A stretch of DNA of 11,530 nucleotides from an uncultured Rhodoferax sp. (GTDB taxonomy: Bacteria > Pseudomonadota > Gammaproteobacteria > Burkholderiales > Burkholderiaceae_C). Positions 1-7,607 of this stretch are shown here, piece by piece. The translations under genes and the position numbers were made by a program. The notes under the pieces were generated by a model. It was given only the letters and a program-made list of their open reading frames with translations, was not told the DNA's origin and did not search any database. Where the stretch lies: positions 1-11,530 of the forward strand of contig CAKZJN010000289.1 of the NCBI GenBank assembly GCA_936943465.1. Direction: 5' to 3'. Positions within the stretch are counted from its first letter, which is position 1; every line of letters begins with the position of its first letter.

Positions 1-494
1 TCCATGCAGACCATCACCGGCATGGAGAGTTCTTCGGCAATCTTGAAGGCCTGGATGTGCAGGTCCAGCGCTTCCTGGTTGGTTTCGGCAAACAACTGCA
101 ACCAGCCGCAGTCGCGCTGGCTCATGGAGTCGCTGTGGTCGTTCCAGATATTGATGGGGGCACCGATGGCCCGGTTGGCCACGGTCATGACAATCGGCAG
201 GCCCAGACCCGAGGCGTTGTAAACCGCTTCGGCCATGAACAGCAGGCCCTGGCTGGCCGTGGCGGTATAGGTGCGCGCACCCGCTGCACTGGAGCCAATG
301 GCCACGCTCATGGCGGCAAATTCACTCTCCACGTTGATGAACTCGCAGTGCGTGAGCGAGCCGTCTTTCACGCGCTCGCCCAAGCCTTCCACGATGTGCG
401 TCTGCGGTGAAATCGGGTAGGCGCAAATGACTTCCGGTCGCGCCAGGGCGACCGCCTCGGCAACTGCTGCCGAGCCTTCAACTTGCTTGAGCAT
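1..494 (-). CDS. porA: 2-oxoacid:ferredoxin oxidoreductase, alpha subunit (N-terminal part, cut by window edge)
   Basis: This is the first 164 codons of the alpha subunit of a pyruvate/2-oxoacid:ferredoxin (flavodoxin) oxidoreductase. The enzyme is cytoplasmic and thiamine-diphosphate dependent, and interconverts a 2-oxoacid plus CoA with an acyl-CoA, CO2 and reduced ferredoxin. Visible family motifs are AYPISPQTHIVE (residues 25-36, cofactor/substrate loop), NVESEFAAM (54-62, probably including the Glu that activates thiamine diphosphate), a GSSAAGARTYTATASQGL block (67-84) and NRAIGAPINIWNDHSDS (107-123). The Arg before IWNDHSD is the likely carboxylate-binding residue by family knowledge. 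The ATG at 494 is chosen because it gives the usual short N-terminus; it lies inside the 3' end of porG with a 17-bp overlap, implying translational coupling. The reading frame stays open to the window edge, so the C-terminus and any beta subunit lie outside. The family is clear; the exact 2-oxoacid substrate cannot be read from this fragment. Confidence 0.93.
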   Translation of the reverse strand, partial: MLKQVEGSAAVAEAVALARPEVICAYPISPQTHIVEGLGERVKDGSLTHCEFINVESEFAAMSVAIGSSAAGARTYTATASQGLLFMAEAVYNASGLGLPIVMTVANRAIGAPINIWNDHSDSMSQRDCGWLQLFAETNQEALDLHIQAFKIAEELSMPVMVCM

Positions 495-1068
495 GGGCCA
501 GTTCCTTCAGTTCGTTTTGCACATAGGCAAAGGCCTCCTGGGCTCCTGCCACATTGCCTTCGGCCACCTTGCCGCTGAATTTGTGGCGGATGGCATGTTC
601 CACCGCCTCCAGCGTGATCAGCCCGGACAGGGCGGCAAAACCGCCTAGCAGCACCGCGTTGGGCAGCGGGCGGCCCAGGAGCTTCAAGGCAATGTCGGTG
701 GCCGGCACGGTGGTCAGGCGCTCATGGCGAAAGCGGGCACTGATGTCGGCCAAGCCCAGTTCGTCGAAGCTGCGGCGCGTGTTGATCAGCACATAGCCAT
801 CCGGCTTGAGACCCTGAAACACATCCACCTGGTGCAACAGCGTGGGGTCCTGCACGATGAGCACATCGGGCGCCAGGATCGGTTCTCGCAGGCGGATTTC
901 GTGGTCGTCGATGCGGCAGAACGCCACCACCGGCGCGCCGGTGCGCTCGGAGCCAAAACTGGGGAAAGCCTGCGCATGGTGGCCCTGCTCAAACGCGGCA
1001 ATTGACAGCATTTCTGCCGCCGTCACCACGCCCTGACCGCCGCGCCCGTGAATACGTATTTGCAACAT
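478..1068 (-). CDS. porG: 2-oxoacid:ferredoxin oxidoreductase, gamma subunit
   Basis: This 196-aa protein has the size and motifs of the gamma domain of pyruvate/2-oxoacid:ferredoxin oxidoreductases. The N-terminal HGRGGQGVVTAAEML (residues 7-21) is the glycine-rich signature, followed by FPSFGSERTGAPVVAF (36-51) with the conserved SERxGAP element. A Rossmann-like core follows, with the segment VLINTRR. The subunit packs with the alpha subunit in the multisubunit form of the enzyme. The gene starts with ATG at 1068; a GAGAGG about 11 bases upstream is a usable though distant ribosome-binding site. Its stop lies inside the alpha gene. In many bacteria a ferredoxin-type delta gene sits between gamma and alpha; here there is none, so the electron-carrying iron-sulfur subunit must be encoded elsewhere, downstream, or replaced. 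It is the first gene of its operon, reading away from the divergent signalling genes. Confidence 0.93.
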   Translation of the reverse strand: MLQIRIHGRGGQGVVTAAEMLSIAAFEQGHHAQAFPSFGSERTGAPVVAFCRIDDHEIRLREPILAPDVLIVQDPTLLHQVDVFQGLKPDGYVLINTRRSFDELGLADISARFRHERLTTVPATDIALKLLGRPLPNAVLLGGFAALSGLITLEAVEHAIRHKFSGKVAEGNVAGAQEAFAYVQNELKELAHAQAS

Positions 1069-1189
1069 CGATGGCCATGCCTCTCAGCAATACAAGATGC
1101 CGGAATTCTGTTCCTGCCAAAGCGCAATCTATTGATCCGCATCAAAAACCCTTGGGTTACACCACCGTGAAAACCAGGGGGTGCTGTGC

Positions 1190-1218
1190 TGGAAAACCGG
1201 GGTAAGACGGGCTACTAT
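1190..1218 (+). promoter_or_regulatory. Candidate sigma70-type promoter for the receiver/TPR gene
   Basis: In the 226-bp divergent gap (1069-1294), a TGGAAA at 1190-1195 and a TACTAT at 1213-1218 are separated by exactly 17 bases. Each matches four of six positions of the sigma70 consensus. Transcription would begin near 1225, just before a strong Shine-Dalgarno at 1241. Both hexamers are weak, so this is only a candidate. I found no convincing promoter for the opposite-strand porG gene, though it must also start in this gap. Confidence 0.3.
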
Positions 1219-1240
1219 CCGCCAACACAATGAAACTTTT

Positions 1241-1314
1241 AAAGGGAGACCAGCTTGCGCGCTGAAGCATCCGTGCCAACCATCCAAGCTGCGTATGGCC
1301 CTGCTGCTGCCTGA
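1241..1314 (+). other. Strong Shine-Dalgarno followed by a 19-codon TTG-initiated leader ORF
   Basis: AAAGGGAGA at 1241-1249 is the best ribosome-binding sequence upstream of the receiver/TPR gene, but it lies about 45 bases before that gene's ATG (1295) and in another frame. Five bases after it a TTG (1255) opens a 19-codon frame ending in TGA at 1312-1314, so it overlaps the first codons of the main gene. It may be a leader peptide coupled to the main gene, a sign that the true start is a rare upstream codon in frame (a CTG lies at 1262), or a chance arrangement. Only the positions are directly seen; the role is unknown. Confidence 0.3.
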
Positions 1315-2959
1315 AGACGTTTCCAACACCCGTGCGTTGGTGGTGGAGGGCAATCCGTCCATGCGCTCCATTCTGGTGGCGCAACTGAAGGACTTTGGCG
1401 TCAAGGCAGTGGCGCAATGCGGGCGGATTATTGATGCCCGGCGCATGCTCGAGTTTCAGACCTATGACTTCGTTTTGTGCGAGCAGCATTTCCCCAATGA
1501 AAACGCCACCGGCCAGGACCTGCTGAACGACCTGCGCCGCAACCAGATGCTGCCGTTCTCCACCGTGTTTGTGATGATTACCGGCGAGGCCACCTATGCC
1601 AAGGTGGCCGAGGCGGCGGAGTCTGCGTTGGACGGCTACCTGCTCAAACCGCACAAACCCTCGCACCTGAGCGAGCGTCTGCAGGCCGCCCGGCTGCGCA
1701 AGGTGTCGTTGAAGGATATTTTTCAGGCCATTGAAGAAAGCGACTTTGCCCGTGCCGCACAACTCTGTCTGGAGCGGTTTGAAAGCCGGGGGCAATTCTG
1801 GTTGTATGCCGCCCGTATCGGTGCCGAGTTGCTGCTGCGGCTCGACCAGCCGGCCGAGGCCAAAAAGCTCTACGAAGCCGTGATCCGTGCCAAGACGCTG
1901 CCCTGGGCCAAGCTTGGGGTGGCGCGCTCGATGCTGGACGGAGGCCAGCCCGCCGCAGCCATCAGCACCTTGGAAAACCTGGTCACCGAAGATCCGACCT
2001 ACACCGACGCCTACGACGTGATGGGGCGGGCGCAGTTTGAGCTGGGCAAGTTCGACGAGGCGCTGGCCACCTACAAAATGGCCAGCACGCTGACCCCCGC
2101 CTCCATTGGACGGCTGCAGAGTTTTGGAATGATGTCCTTTTATGCCGGCAAGCTGGACGACGCCGAGCGCACCTTGGCGCGCACGGCGCTGCTGGGGCTG
2201 GACTCGCGCATTTTTGATTGCCAGTCACTGGTGCTGATGGCCTTTGTGCAGTTTGAGCGGGGCGACCACAAGGCACTGCAGCGCGGTGTGCATGATTTTG
2301 AGCGCCTGCTGGAGCGCGACCCGGGCAATGAGCGCACGCGCAGGCTCTCAAGTGTGGTGGAGACGCTGTTGATCTTGCACCACCACAAGATCGCACAGGC
2401 GTTGGAATCGGTGCGCTCCATGATCAAGGAGGTGCGTCAGCCGGACTTTGACTTTGAGTCGGCCTCCAATCTGGTGGCCCTGTTGGCGCAATTGGCGAAA
2501 CGTGCCATTCAGCTCGAAGAAGTGCACACCGTGATTGAACAACTGGCACTGCGCTTCTGTGCCAGCCGCGCCATGAGTGAGCTGCTGGCGGGTTCGGCCA
2601 AGGCCCACCCCGAATACGCGGACCAAGTGCGCCATTGCAATGCCAAAGTGCTCCGTTATGCCGAATACGCCATGTCCCTGAGTCTCAAGGGGGACCCGGC
2701 CGGCGCAGTCCGGGAGCTCATTCAGCGCGGCCAGGAAACCCTGAATAGCAAGTTGGTGGAGTCCGCCACCAGCGTGCTGGACCGCTACAGCGCCAAAATT
2801 GGCGATACCGCGCCACTGCGCGCCAGTGTCGAGGCACTGCGAGGCCAATGCGCCAGTGCCAAGGCGCGGGTCGTTTTGGGAGAGGGGCAACGCAAAGCCG
2901 GTGCCCTGACACTGCGTATAGGTTCTACCCCTAAGCCCACAAGCGATACCGCACCCTAG
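1295..2959 (+). CDS. Receiver-like domain fused to TPR-type repeats; phospho-acceptor position is Glu
   Basis: This is a predicted cytoplasmic protein of 554 aa from the ATG at 1295. Residues about 12-125 form a CheY-like receiver fold: LVVEGNPSMR (15-24), YDFVLCEQHF (57-66), VMITGEA (93-99) and YLLKPH (115-120). Aligned to CheY, the first acidic residue is E18, the second is replaced by G19, the phospho-acceptor Asp is E63, while T96 and the Lys K118 are kept. Residues about 165-345 contain helix pairs of TPR type, such as PAEAKKLYEAVIRAK, and GQPAAAISTLENLVTEDP followed by AYDVMGRAQFELGKFDEALA. The rest to 554 is helical without a recognised domain, and there is no DNA-binding or enzymatic output domain. 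It probably acts through protein contacts. The start is uncertain: the frame is open back to 1181 and no ribosome site precedes 1295, but the receiver begins right after this Met. The hybrid kinase follows after 48 bases, so the two are likely cotranscribed. It is recognised as a receiver/TPR protein; the biological role is not known to me. Confidence 0.85.
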   Translation: MALLLPEDVSNTRALVVEGNPSMRSILVAQLKDFGVKAVAQCGRIIDARRMLEFQTYDFVLCEQHFPNENATGQDLLNDLRRNQMLPFSTVFVMITGEATYAKVAEAAESALDGYLLKPHKPSHLSERLQAARLRKVSLKDIFQAIEESDFARAAQLCLERFESRGQFWLYAARIGAELLLRLDQPAEAKKLYEAVIRAKTLPWAKLGVARSMLDGGQPAAAISTLENLVTEDPTYTDAYDVMGRAQFELGKFDEALATYKMASTLTPASIGRLQSFGMMSFYAGKLDDAERTLARTALLGLDSRIFDCQSLVLMAFVQFERGDHKALQRGVHDFERLLERDPGNERTRRLSSVVETLLILHHHKIAQALESVRSMIKEVRQPDFDFESASNLVALLAQLAKRAIQLEEVHTVIEQLALRFCASRAMSELLAGSAKAHPEYADQVRHCNAKVLRYAEYAMSLSLKGDPAGAVRELIQRGQETLNSKLVESATSVLDRYSAKIGDTAPLRASVEALRGQCASAKARVVLGEGQRKAGALTLRIGSTPKPTSDTAP

Positions 2960-3007
2960 AATCCTCCTCTGTTTGTCACCCACGCCCTCAGCAGGCACTG
3001 ATTCGCC

Positions 3008-5644
3008 ATGACTAGCCGGTCGTCCGCCCCGCACTCCACGCCCTCCAGCGCTTACTTGAGCCTGCAGGAATGGCGCGCCCAGATGCTTTCGCGCCTGCTG
3101 CGGGGCATTACATTGTTGGCGACTGCGGTGGCCGTGCCCAGCGTGGTGTTGGCTGTCATGCAGGGCATGGGGCACATTGCCGTCTTCGATGTCGTGGCAG
3201 CGTGCATGTTGTGGGTTTTGTGGCGTTACCCGGGCCTTGGTTTCACGCAGCGTGCCTGGGGGCTGTGCGGCGTGGTTTTTCTGACGGGTGTCGGCTTCAT
3301 TGTGCTGTTTGGAACCTACAGCCAAATCTACTTGATGACCTGCGCCGCATTGGCGGCCCTGCTGCTCGGACGCAAACCGGCGTCTTGGGTGCTGGCGCTT
3401 TGCACGCTGACCCTGTTTGGTCTGGGCTATGGGCTCAAGAACGATGTGGTGTTGCCGGGGCTGGAGTCCAGTCCCTTGCTGAATTGGCTGGTGATTGCGG
3501 TGAGCTTTGCGTTCGTCAGCGGCATGATCGATATAGCCATCGGAACCTTGCTGCATGGACTGCACCGTTCGCTGGAAGTGGCCCGCAACAACGAAGAACG
3601 CTACCGCTCCGCCTTTGCCAGCAGCCCCGATGCCATGAGCATCCGTCGCCTGACCGATGGCATGTGCCTGGACGTGAATGAGGGCTTTGCGCGCATGCAT
3701 GGAAGCAGCCGCGAGCAACTGGTGGGCAAGACCATTCAGAACCTGCGCGTGTGGGTCAGCGATGGGGCGCGCCAGCAGATGGAGGCGCGGCTGATGCGCG
3801 ATGGCTCGGTAGAAAACTTTGAAGCCGAATTTTTCAATGCGCAGGGAGGCATCGTTACCGGGCTGCTGTCGGCGCATTTGCTGACTTTGGATCACACGCC
3901 CTGCGTGCTGGGGGTCGTGCGCGATATCAGTGACCGCAAGAAGATTGAGGAGGAACTGCAGCAGTACCGTTCCAACCTGGAGGGGCTGGTGGCCCAGCGC
4001 ACCGAAGAACTCAGGGCCGCCCAGGACGAGCTGCGCGGTCTGAACTATGAGTTGGCGGTACAGGTGGAGGCCGCCGAAGTAGCCAGCCGGGTCAAGTCAG
4101 AGTTCCTGGCCAATATGAGCCATGAAATTCGTACGCCAATGAATGGCGTGCTGGGCATGGTGGATGTGATGCAACAAACCCCCTTGACGCCTGAGCAGCG
4201 CCGCATGTTGCAAACCATTCAGGGCTCTTCGGTTTCCCTGTTGAACATCCTGAACGACATCCTCGATTACTCCAAGATCGAGGCCGGCAAGCTGCAGGTG
4301 GAGTCGATGCCCACGCAATTGCGTGAGGTGGCGGAAGGGGTGGTGTCGCTGATGGAAACGGCGGCTCGCAGCAAGCAGTTGTCGCTCAGTGTGTCTGTGT
4401 CTGCGGATCTGCCCGCGTGGGCGCTGTTCGATCCGCTGCGCTTGCAGCAGGTGTTGCTCAACTTGCTGGGTAACGCGATTAAATTCACCCACGGTCAGGC
4501 GCAGCGGTCGGGCCGCGTGGAGCTTGCCGTGTCGCCGTGTGAACTGGCGGATGGAACCCGGGGCGTGGAATGGCGGGTTTCCGATACCGGCATTGGCATG
4601 GCGCCGGATTTGCTGGAGCAACTCTTCAAGCCATTCCAGCAAGGGGACGCCAGCACGGCGCGCCGCTTTGGCGGTACCGGCTTGGGCCTCAGCATCACGC
4701 GGCAATTGGTGGCCCTGATGGGCGGCACCATTCAGGTTCGCAGCACGCTGGGGCAGGGCTCGGACTTTGTCATTGCGTTGCCCCTTCAGGAATGTGCGCC
4801 GGGCACGCTGCTGGCCGCTTCCGGGCGCGCAGATTTTCCGTTGCGGCAAGCGCCGCCGGTAGAGGAGGCTGCCGGCAGCGGTCGGCTGATTCTGTTGGCC
4901 GAAGACAACGAGACCAACCGCGAGGTCATCCTGCACCAGTTGCACTTGCTGGGTTACGCCGCAGAGCTTGCGCCTGACGGTCAGGTGGCGCTGGAACGGT
5001 GGAGGAGCGGTCGCTATGCACTGCTGCTGACCGACTGCCATATGCCGGTGATGGACGGTTTTGCCCTGACCGAGGCGATCCGCCGGGACGAGCTACCGGG
5101 GCAACGCAAGCCCATCATTGCGGTGACGGCCAATGCCATGCAAGGCGAGGGACAGCGCTGTCTGGATCGCGGGATGGACGGCTATCTGGCCAAGCCCCTG
5201 CGCCTCGATGCATTGCGTGCCACGCTGAACCAGTGGCTGCCGCTGCCGGATGAAAGCCCTGTGGTGATTGACGCGTTTCCAGCACCGGATCCGGTCGCTG
5301 CGTTTCCCGACTGGGATAACCAGTCGCTGGGCCGGGTGGCGCCGGGCAGCCCCGCGATCCACAAACGCCTGATCGGCAAGTTTCAGGAGGGGCTGCAGGA
5401 AAAAGTGCAGTCCATCACGGCGGCGCTTGCCGCGTCCGAGGTGCGCGCTGCCGCCGAGGTGGCGCATGCGCTGAAGTCTTCGGCGCGCACGGTGGGCGCC
5501 ATGCGGCTGGGGGAAATTTGCCAGGCCATGGAAGTTGCCGGGCGGGCCGACGATCTGGTCCGGTGCCGGTCGCAACTGGAAAGCCTGCTGGCAGCCCTGC
5601 CGGCCATGCAGCGGGGCTTGGCTGCGCACGTGGCGACGCTGTAA
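3008..5644 (+). CDS. Membrane-bound hybrid histidine kinase (PAS-HisKA-HATPase-REC-HPt)
   Basis: This 878-aa inner-membrane sensor kinase carries a complete internal phosphorelay. The N-terminal 190 residues hold about six hydrophobic helices (roughly 32-52, 58-73, 84-102, 107-121, 126-142, 159-182) with little periplasmic loop, so it probably senses something in or near the membrane. A PAS domain follows (about 195-310, ending GVVRDISDR), then a coiled coil (310-360). The HisKA domain has FLANMSHEIRTPMNG with phospho-accepting H372. The ATPase domain shows the N box LLNLLGNAIKF (483-493), DTGIGM (526-531) and GGTGLGL (555-561). The receiver (about 626-740) has AEDN (631-634), phospho-acceptor D676 in LLTDCHMPVMDG, T707 and K729. 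The C-terminal HPt domain (about 780-870) carries H820 in AEVAHALKSSA. All catalytic residues are present, so the enzyme should autophosphorylate and relay H372 to D676 to H820. It has no output domain. It follows the receiver/TPR gene by 48 bases on the same strand. The signal and the final acceptor are unknown. Confidence 0.95.
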   Translation: MTSRSSAPHSTPSSAYLSLQEWRAQMLSRLLRGITLLATAVAVPSVVLAVMQGMGHIAVFDVVAACMLWVLWRYPGLGFTQRAWGLCGVVFLTGVGFIVLFGTYSQIYLMTCAALAALLLGRKPASWVLALCTLTLFGLGYGLKNDVVLPGLESSPLLNWLVIAVSFAFVSGMIDIAIGTLLHGLHRSLEVARNNEERYRSAFASSPDAMSIRRLTDGMCLDVNEGFARMHGSSREQLVGKTIQNLRVWVSDGARQQMEARLMRDGSVENFEAEFFNAQGGIVTGLLSAHLLTLDHTPCVLGVVRDISDRKKIEEELQQYRSNLEGLVAQRTEELRAAQDELRGLNYELAVQVEAAEVASRVKSEFLANMSHEIRTPMNGVLGMVDVMQQTPLTPEQRRMLQTIQGSSVSLLNILNDILDYSKIEAGKLQVESMPTQLREVAEGVVSLMETAARSKQLSLSVSVSADLPAWALFDPLRLQQVLLNLLGNAIKFTHGQAQRSGRVELAVSPCELADGTRGVEWRVSDTGIGMAPDLLEQLFKPFQQGDASTARRFGGTGLGLSITRQLVALMGGTIQVRSTLGQGSDFVIALPLQECAPGTLLAASGRADFPLRQAPPVEEAAGSGRLILLAEDNETNREVILHQLHLLGYAAELAPDGQVALERWRSGRYALLLTDCHMPVMDGFALTEAIRRDELPGQRKPIIAVTANAMQGEGQRCLDRGMDGYLAKPLRLDALRATLNQWLPLPDESPVVIDAFPAPDPVAAFPDWDNQSLGRVAPGSPAIHKRLIGKFQEGLQEKVQSITAALAASEVRAAAEVAHALKSSARTVGAMRLGEICQAMEVAGRADDLVRCRSQLESLLAALPAMQRGLAAHVATL

Positions 5645-5652
5645 GCCGCCAC

Positions 5653-5679
5653 GCCTGGGCAGGCAAAGCCTGCCCAGGC
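5653..5679. terminator. Perfect 12-bp GC-rich hairpin between convergent genes
   Basis: GCCTGGGCAGGC (5653-5664), loop AAA, then GCCTGCCCAGGC (5668-5679) form a perfect 12-bp inverted repeat. It lies 9 bases after the kinase stop and 7 bases after the end of the CoA-transferase gene, which reads toward it from the right. It can fold in transcripts from both strands. Neither strand has a T-run after the stem, so it is not a classical intrinsic terminator; it may act as a shared 3'-end stabilising stem or a weak bidirectional terminator. Confidence 0.6.
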
Positions 5680-5685
5680 CGCAAC

Positions 5686-7605
5686 TCAAATGGCTGCTTC
5701 AGCTTCCGCCTGGGTTTCGTAGATGTGCGGCGCCAGGCCACGACCGCTGATGGCGGCGCCCAGCTTGTTGCGCAGGAAGGCGCTGGTGCTGTAGCGGGTG
5801 ATGTTGGCGTAGTAGTTTTCGCTCATGTGCTTGACCACTTCGGCATACGCATCCATGGCCGGCTCCATGATCTCAAAGCCGTCGTAGTTCACCACGGTGT
5901 TGACCTTGTGGCCGATTTCCTTGCACTTGCGCTCCACCGCAGTCTGCACATCCTGCGCGTCCTTGGGGGTGAGCAGCTTGAGCCCCTGGAAGTTGAGGAA
6001 CAGCAGGTTGCGCTCGGGCTGGTAGGCAATGCGTTCCAGCAGCGAAATCGACAGCAGTGTGTCTTTCAGGCCCATCACTTCGTCACGGAAGATGCGCGCA
6101 TCCATCAGCGCCGGGTTGCGGATGATAGGTTTGAACGCCATGTAGGGCAGGATGTCGCGGTCAATGTCCACGCCCGGCGCCACTTCGGTCAGCTCCAGCC
6201 CTTCGGGCGTGAGCGTGAGCACGCAGCGTTCGGTCACGTACAACACCTTCTTGCCCATGCGGGAGGCATATTCGCCGCTGAAGGTGACCTGCTCGATCTG
6301 CTCCACAAACTTGCGGAACTTGCCTTCCTTGACGATGGTGAGCTGTCCGTCGCCCACCTTGACCTCCAGGCCGCCGGCCGTGAAGGTGCCGATGAAGATC
6401 ACCGTGCGGCTGTTTTGCGTGATGTTGATAAAGCCACCCGCACCGGCCAGACGCGGGCCAAAGCGGCTCACGTTGATGTTGCCGCGCGCATCGCATTCGG
6501 CCAGGCCCAGCACCGCCAGATCGAGGCCGCCGCCATCGTAAAAGTCGAACTGCTGGTTCATGTCCAACTGCGCCGTGGCGTTGGTGCTGGAGCCAAAGTT
6601 CATGCCGCTGCCAGGCACGCCACCCACCACGCCGGGCTCGGCGGTGAGTGTCATGTAGCGCAGCAGGCGCTCTTCGTTGGCAATATCAGCCACGCCTTCG
6701 GGCATGCCGATGCCCAGGTTCACCACCGCGTTGGGCATCAGCTCAAAAGCGGCGCGGCGTGCAATCACCTTGCGCTCGTCAAACGGCATGGGCGGCAGCG
6801 CGTCCAGCGGCACGCGCATCTCGCCGGACAGCGCGGGGCTGTAGGGTGTGCCATAGGTTTGCATGTGGTGGGCAGGTTGGGCCACGACCACGCAGTCCAC
6901 CAAAATGCCGGGCACTTTGACGCGGCGCGGCAGCATGGCACCAGACTCGGTGATGAACTCCACCTGCGCAATCACCACGCCACCGGAATTCTTGACAGCC
7001 ATGGCAATCGCCAGGGCGTCCTGGGTCAGGGCTTCGCGCTCCAGCGACAAGTTGCCATCCGGGTCGGCAATGGAGGCGCGGATAAAGGCCACATTCGGCT
7101 TGGGGGCCTTGTAGAACAGCATCTCGCGACCGCCCAGGGTGGTCACTTCCACAATGTCTTGTGTGGTGCGCGCGTTAATGCGGCCGCCCTGCAGGCGCGG
7201 GTCGACAAAGGTGCCCAGGCCGACCGGCGTAAGGTTGCCTGGCAGTCCGGCTGCGATATCGCGGTACATGTGCGAGATCACGCCCAGCGGCAGGTTGTAC
7301 GCCTCGATCTGGTTGGCCATGGCCATGGCGCCCATCTTGGGCACCAGACCCCAATGGCCGCCAATGGCGGATGCAATCAGGCCTTCGTGGGCGAGCCGGT
7401 TGAGGCCCTGTTCTTTGCCATCGCCGGGGCCGCCACCAAACAACAGGTGCAGGTTGCGCGGCGCTGCCGTATCCAAAAATCGCTTTTCCAGCGCCACCAG
7501 CAACTCGTCTGGCACGCCGACCACGCCGAAGCCGGAGCAGATCAGGGTGTCGTTGTCATGAACAAGGGCAATGGCCTCACTGGCCGAAACGATTTTGGAT
7601 TTCAT
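5686..7605 (-). CDS. Fused alpha+beta acyl-CoA:acetate/3-ketoacid CoA-transferase with C-terminal extension
   Basis: This is a cytoplasmic class I CoA-transferase in which the two subunits are one chain (COG4670, YdiF/propionate CoA-transferase type). Such enzymes move CoA between short-chain acyl-CoAs and free acids through a glutamyl-CoA intermediate. Counting from the ATG at 7605 (639 aa), the alpha half begins near residue 4 with SKIVSASEAI and the glycine-rich block HLLFGGGPGDG lies near 53-63. The beta half includes NLGIGMPEGVADIANEE (296-312), then LTAEPGVVGGVPGSG, whose Glu E323 aligns with the catalytic Glu of propionate CoA-transferases. FDFYDGGGLDLA follows. YdiF-type enzymes are usually about 530 aa; here about 120 residues extend beyond the core (from about 515), with a beta-alpha-beta look resembling a STAS-like fold. 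The ATG at 7605 has AAGG seven bases upstream. A GTG at 7611, overlapping the previous stop, is possible but too close to that site. It lies directly after the DUF3141 gene and is probably coupled to it. The exact acyl substrate is unknown. Confidence 0.9.
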   Translation of the reverse strand: MKSKIVSASEAIALVHDNDTLICSGFGVVGVPDELLVALEKRFLDTAAPRNLHLLFGGGPGDGKEQGLNRLAHEGLIASAIGGHWGLVPKMGAMAMANQIEAYNLPLGVISHMYRDIAAGLPGNLTPVGLGTFVDPRLQGGRINARTTQDIVEVTTLGGREMLFYKAPKPNVAFIRASIADPDGNLSLEREALTQDALAIAMAVKNSGGVVIAQVEFITESGAMLPRRVKVPGILVDCVVVAQPAHHMQTYGTPYSPALSGEMRVPLDALPPMPFDERKVIARRAAFELMPNAVVNLGIGMPEGVADIANEERLLRYMTLTAEPGVVGGVPGSGMNFGSSTNATAQLDMNQQFDFYDGGGLDLAVLGLAECDARGNINVSRFGPRLAGAGGFINITQNSRTVIFIGTFTAGGLEVKVGDGQLTIVKEGKFRKFVEQIEQVTFSGEYASRMGKKVLYVTERCVLTLTPEGLELTEVAPGVDIDRDILPYMAFKPIIRNPALMDARIFRDEVMGLKDTLLSISLLERIAYQPERNLLFLNFQGLKLLTPKDAQDVQTAVERKCKEIGHKVNTVVNYDGFEIMEPAMDAYAEVVKHMSENYYANITRYSTSAFLRNKLGAAISGRGLAPHIYETQAEAEAAI

Positions 7606-7607
7606 AG

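Noticed and set aside
1102..1114. GGAA-TTCTG-TTCC dyad and a TGGCAG element suggesting a sigma54 site before porG
   Set aside because: The dyad has only four base pairs, and the element lacks the GC-12 half (no TTGC at the right spacing), so neither stands out from chance.
2348..3895. Open minus-strand frame of 515 codons opposite the receiver/TPR and kinase genes
   Set aside because: It spans two genuine genes and the gap between them, and its composition is that of a GC-rich shadow frame with no recognisable motif.
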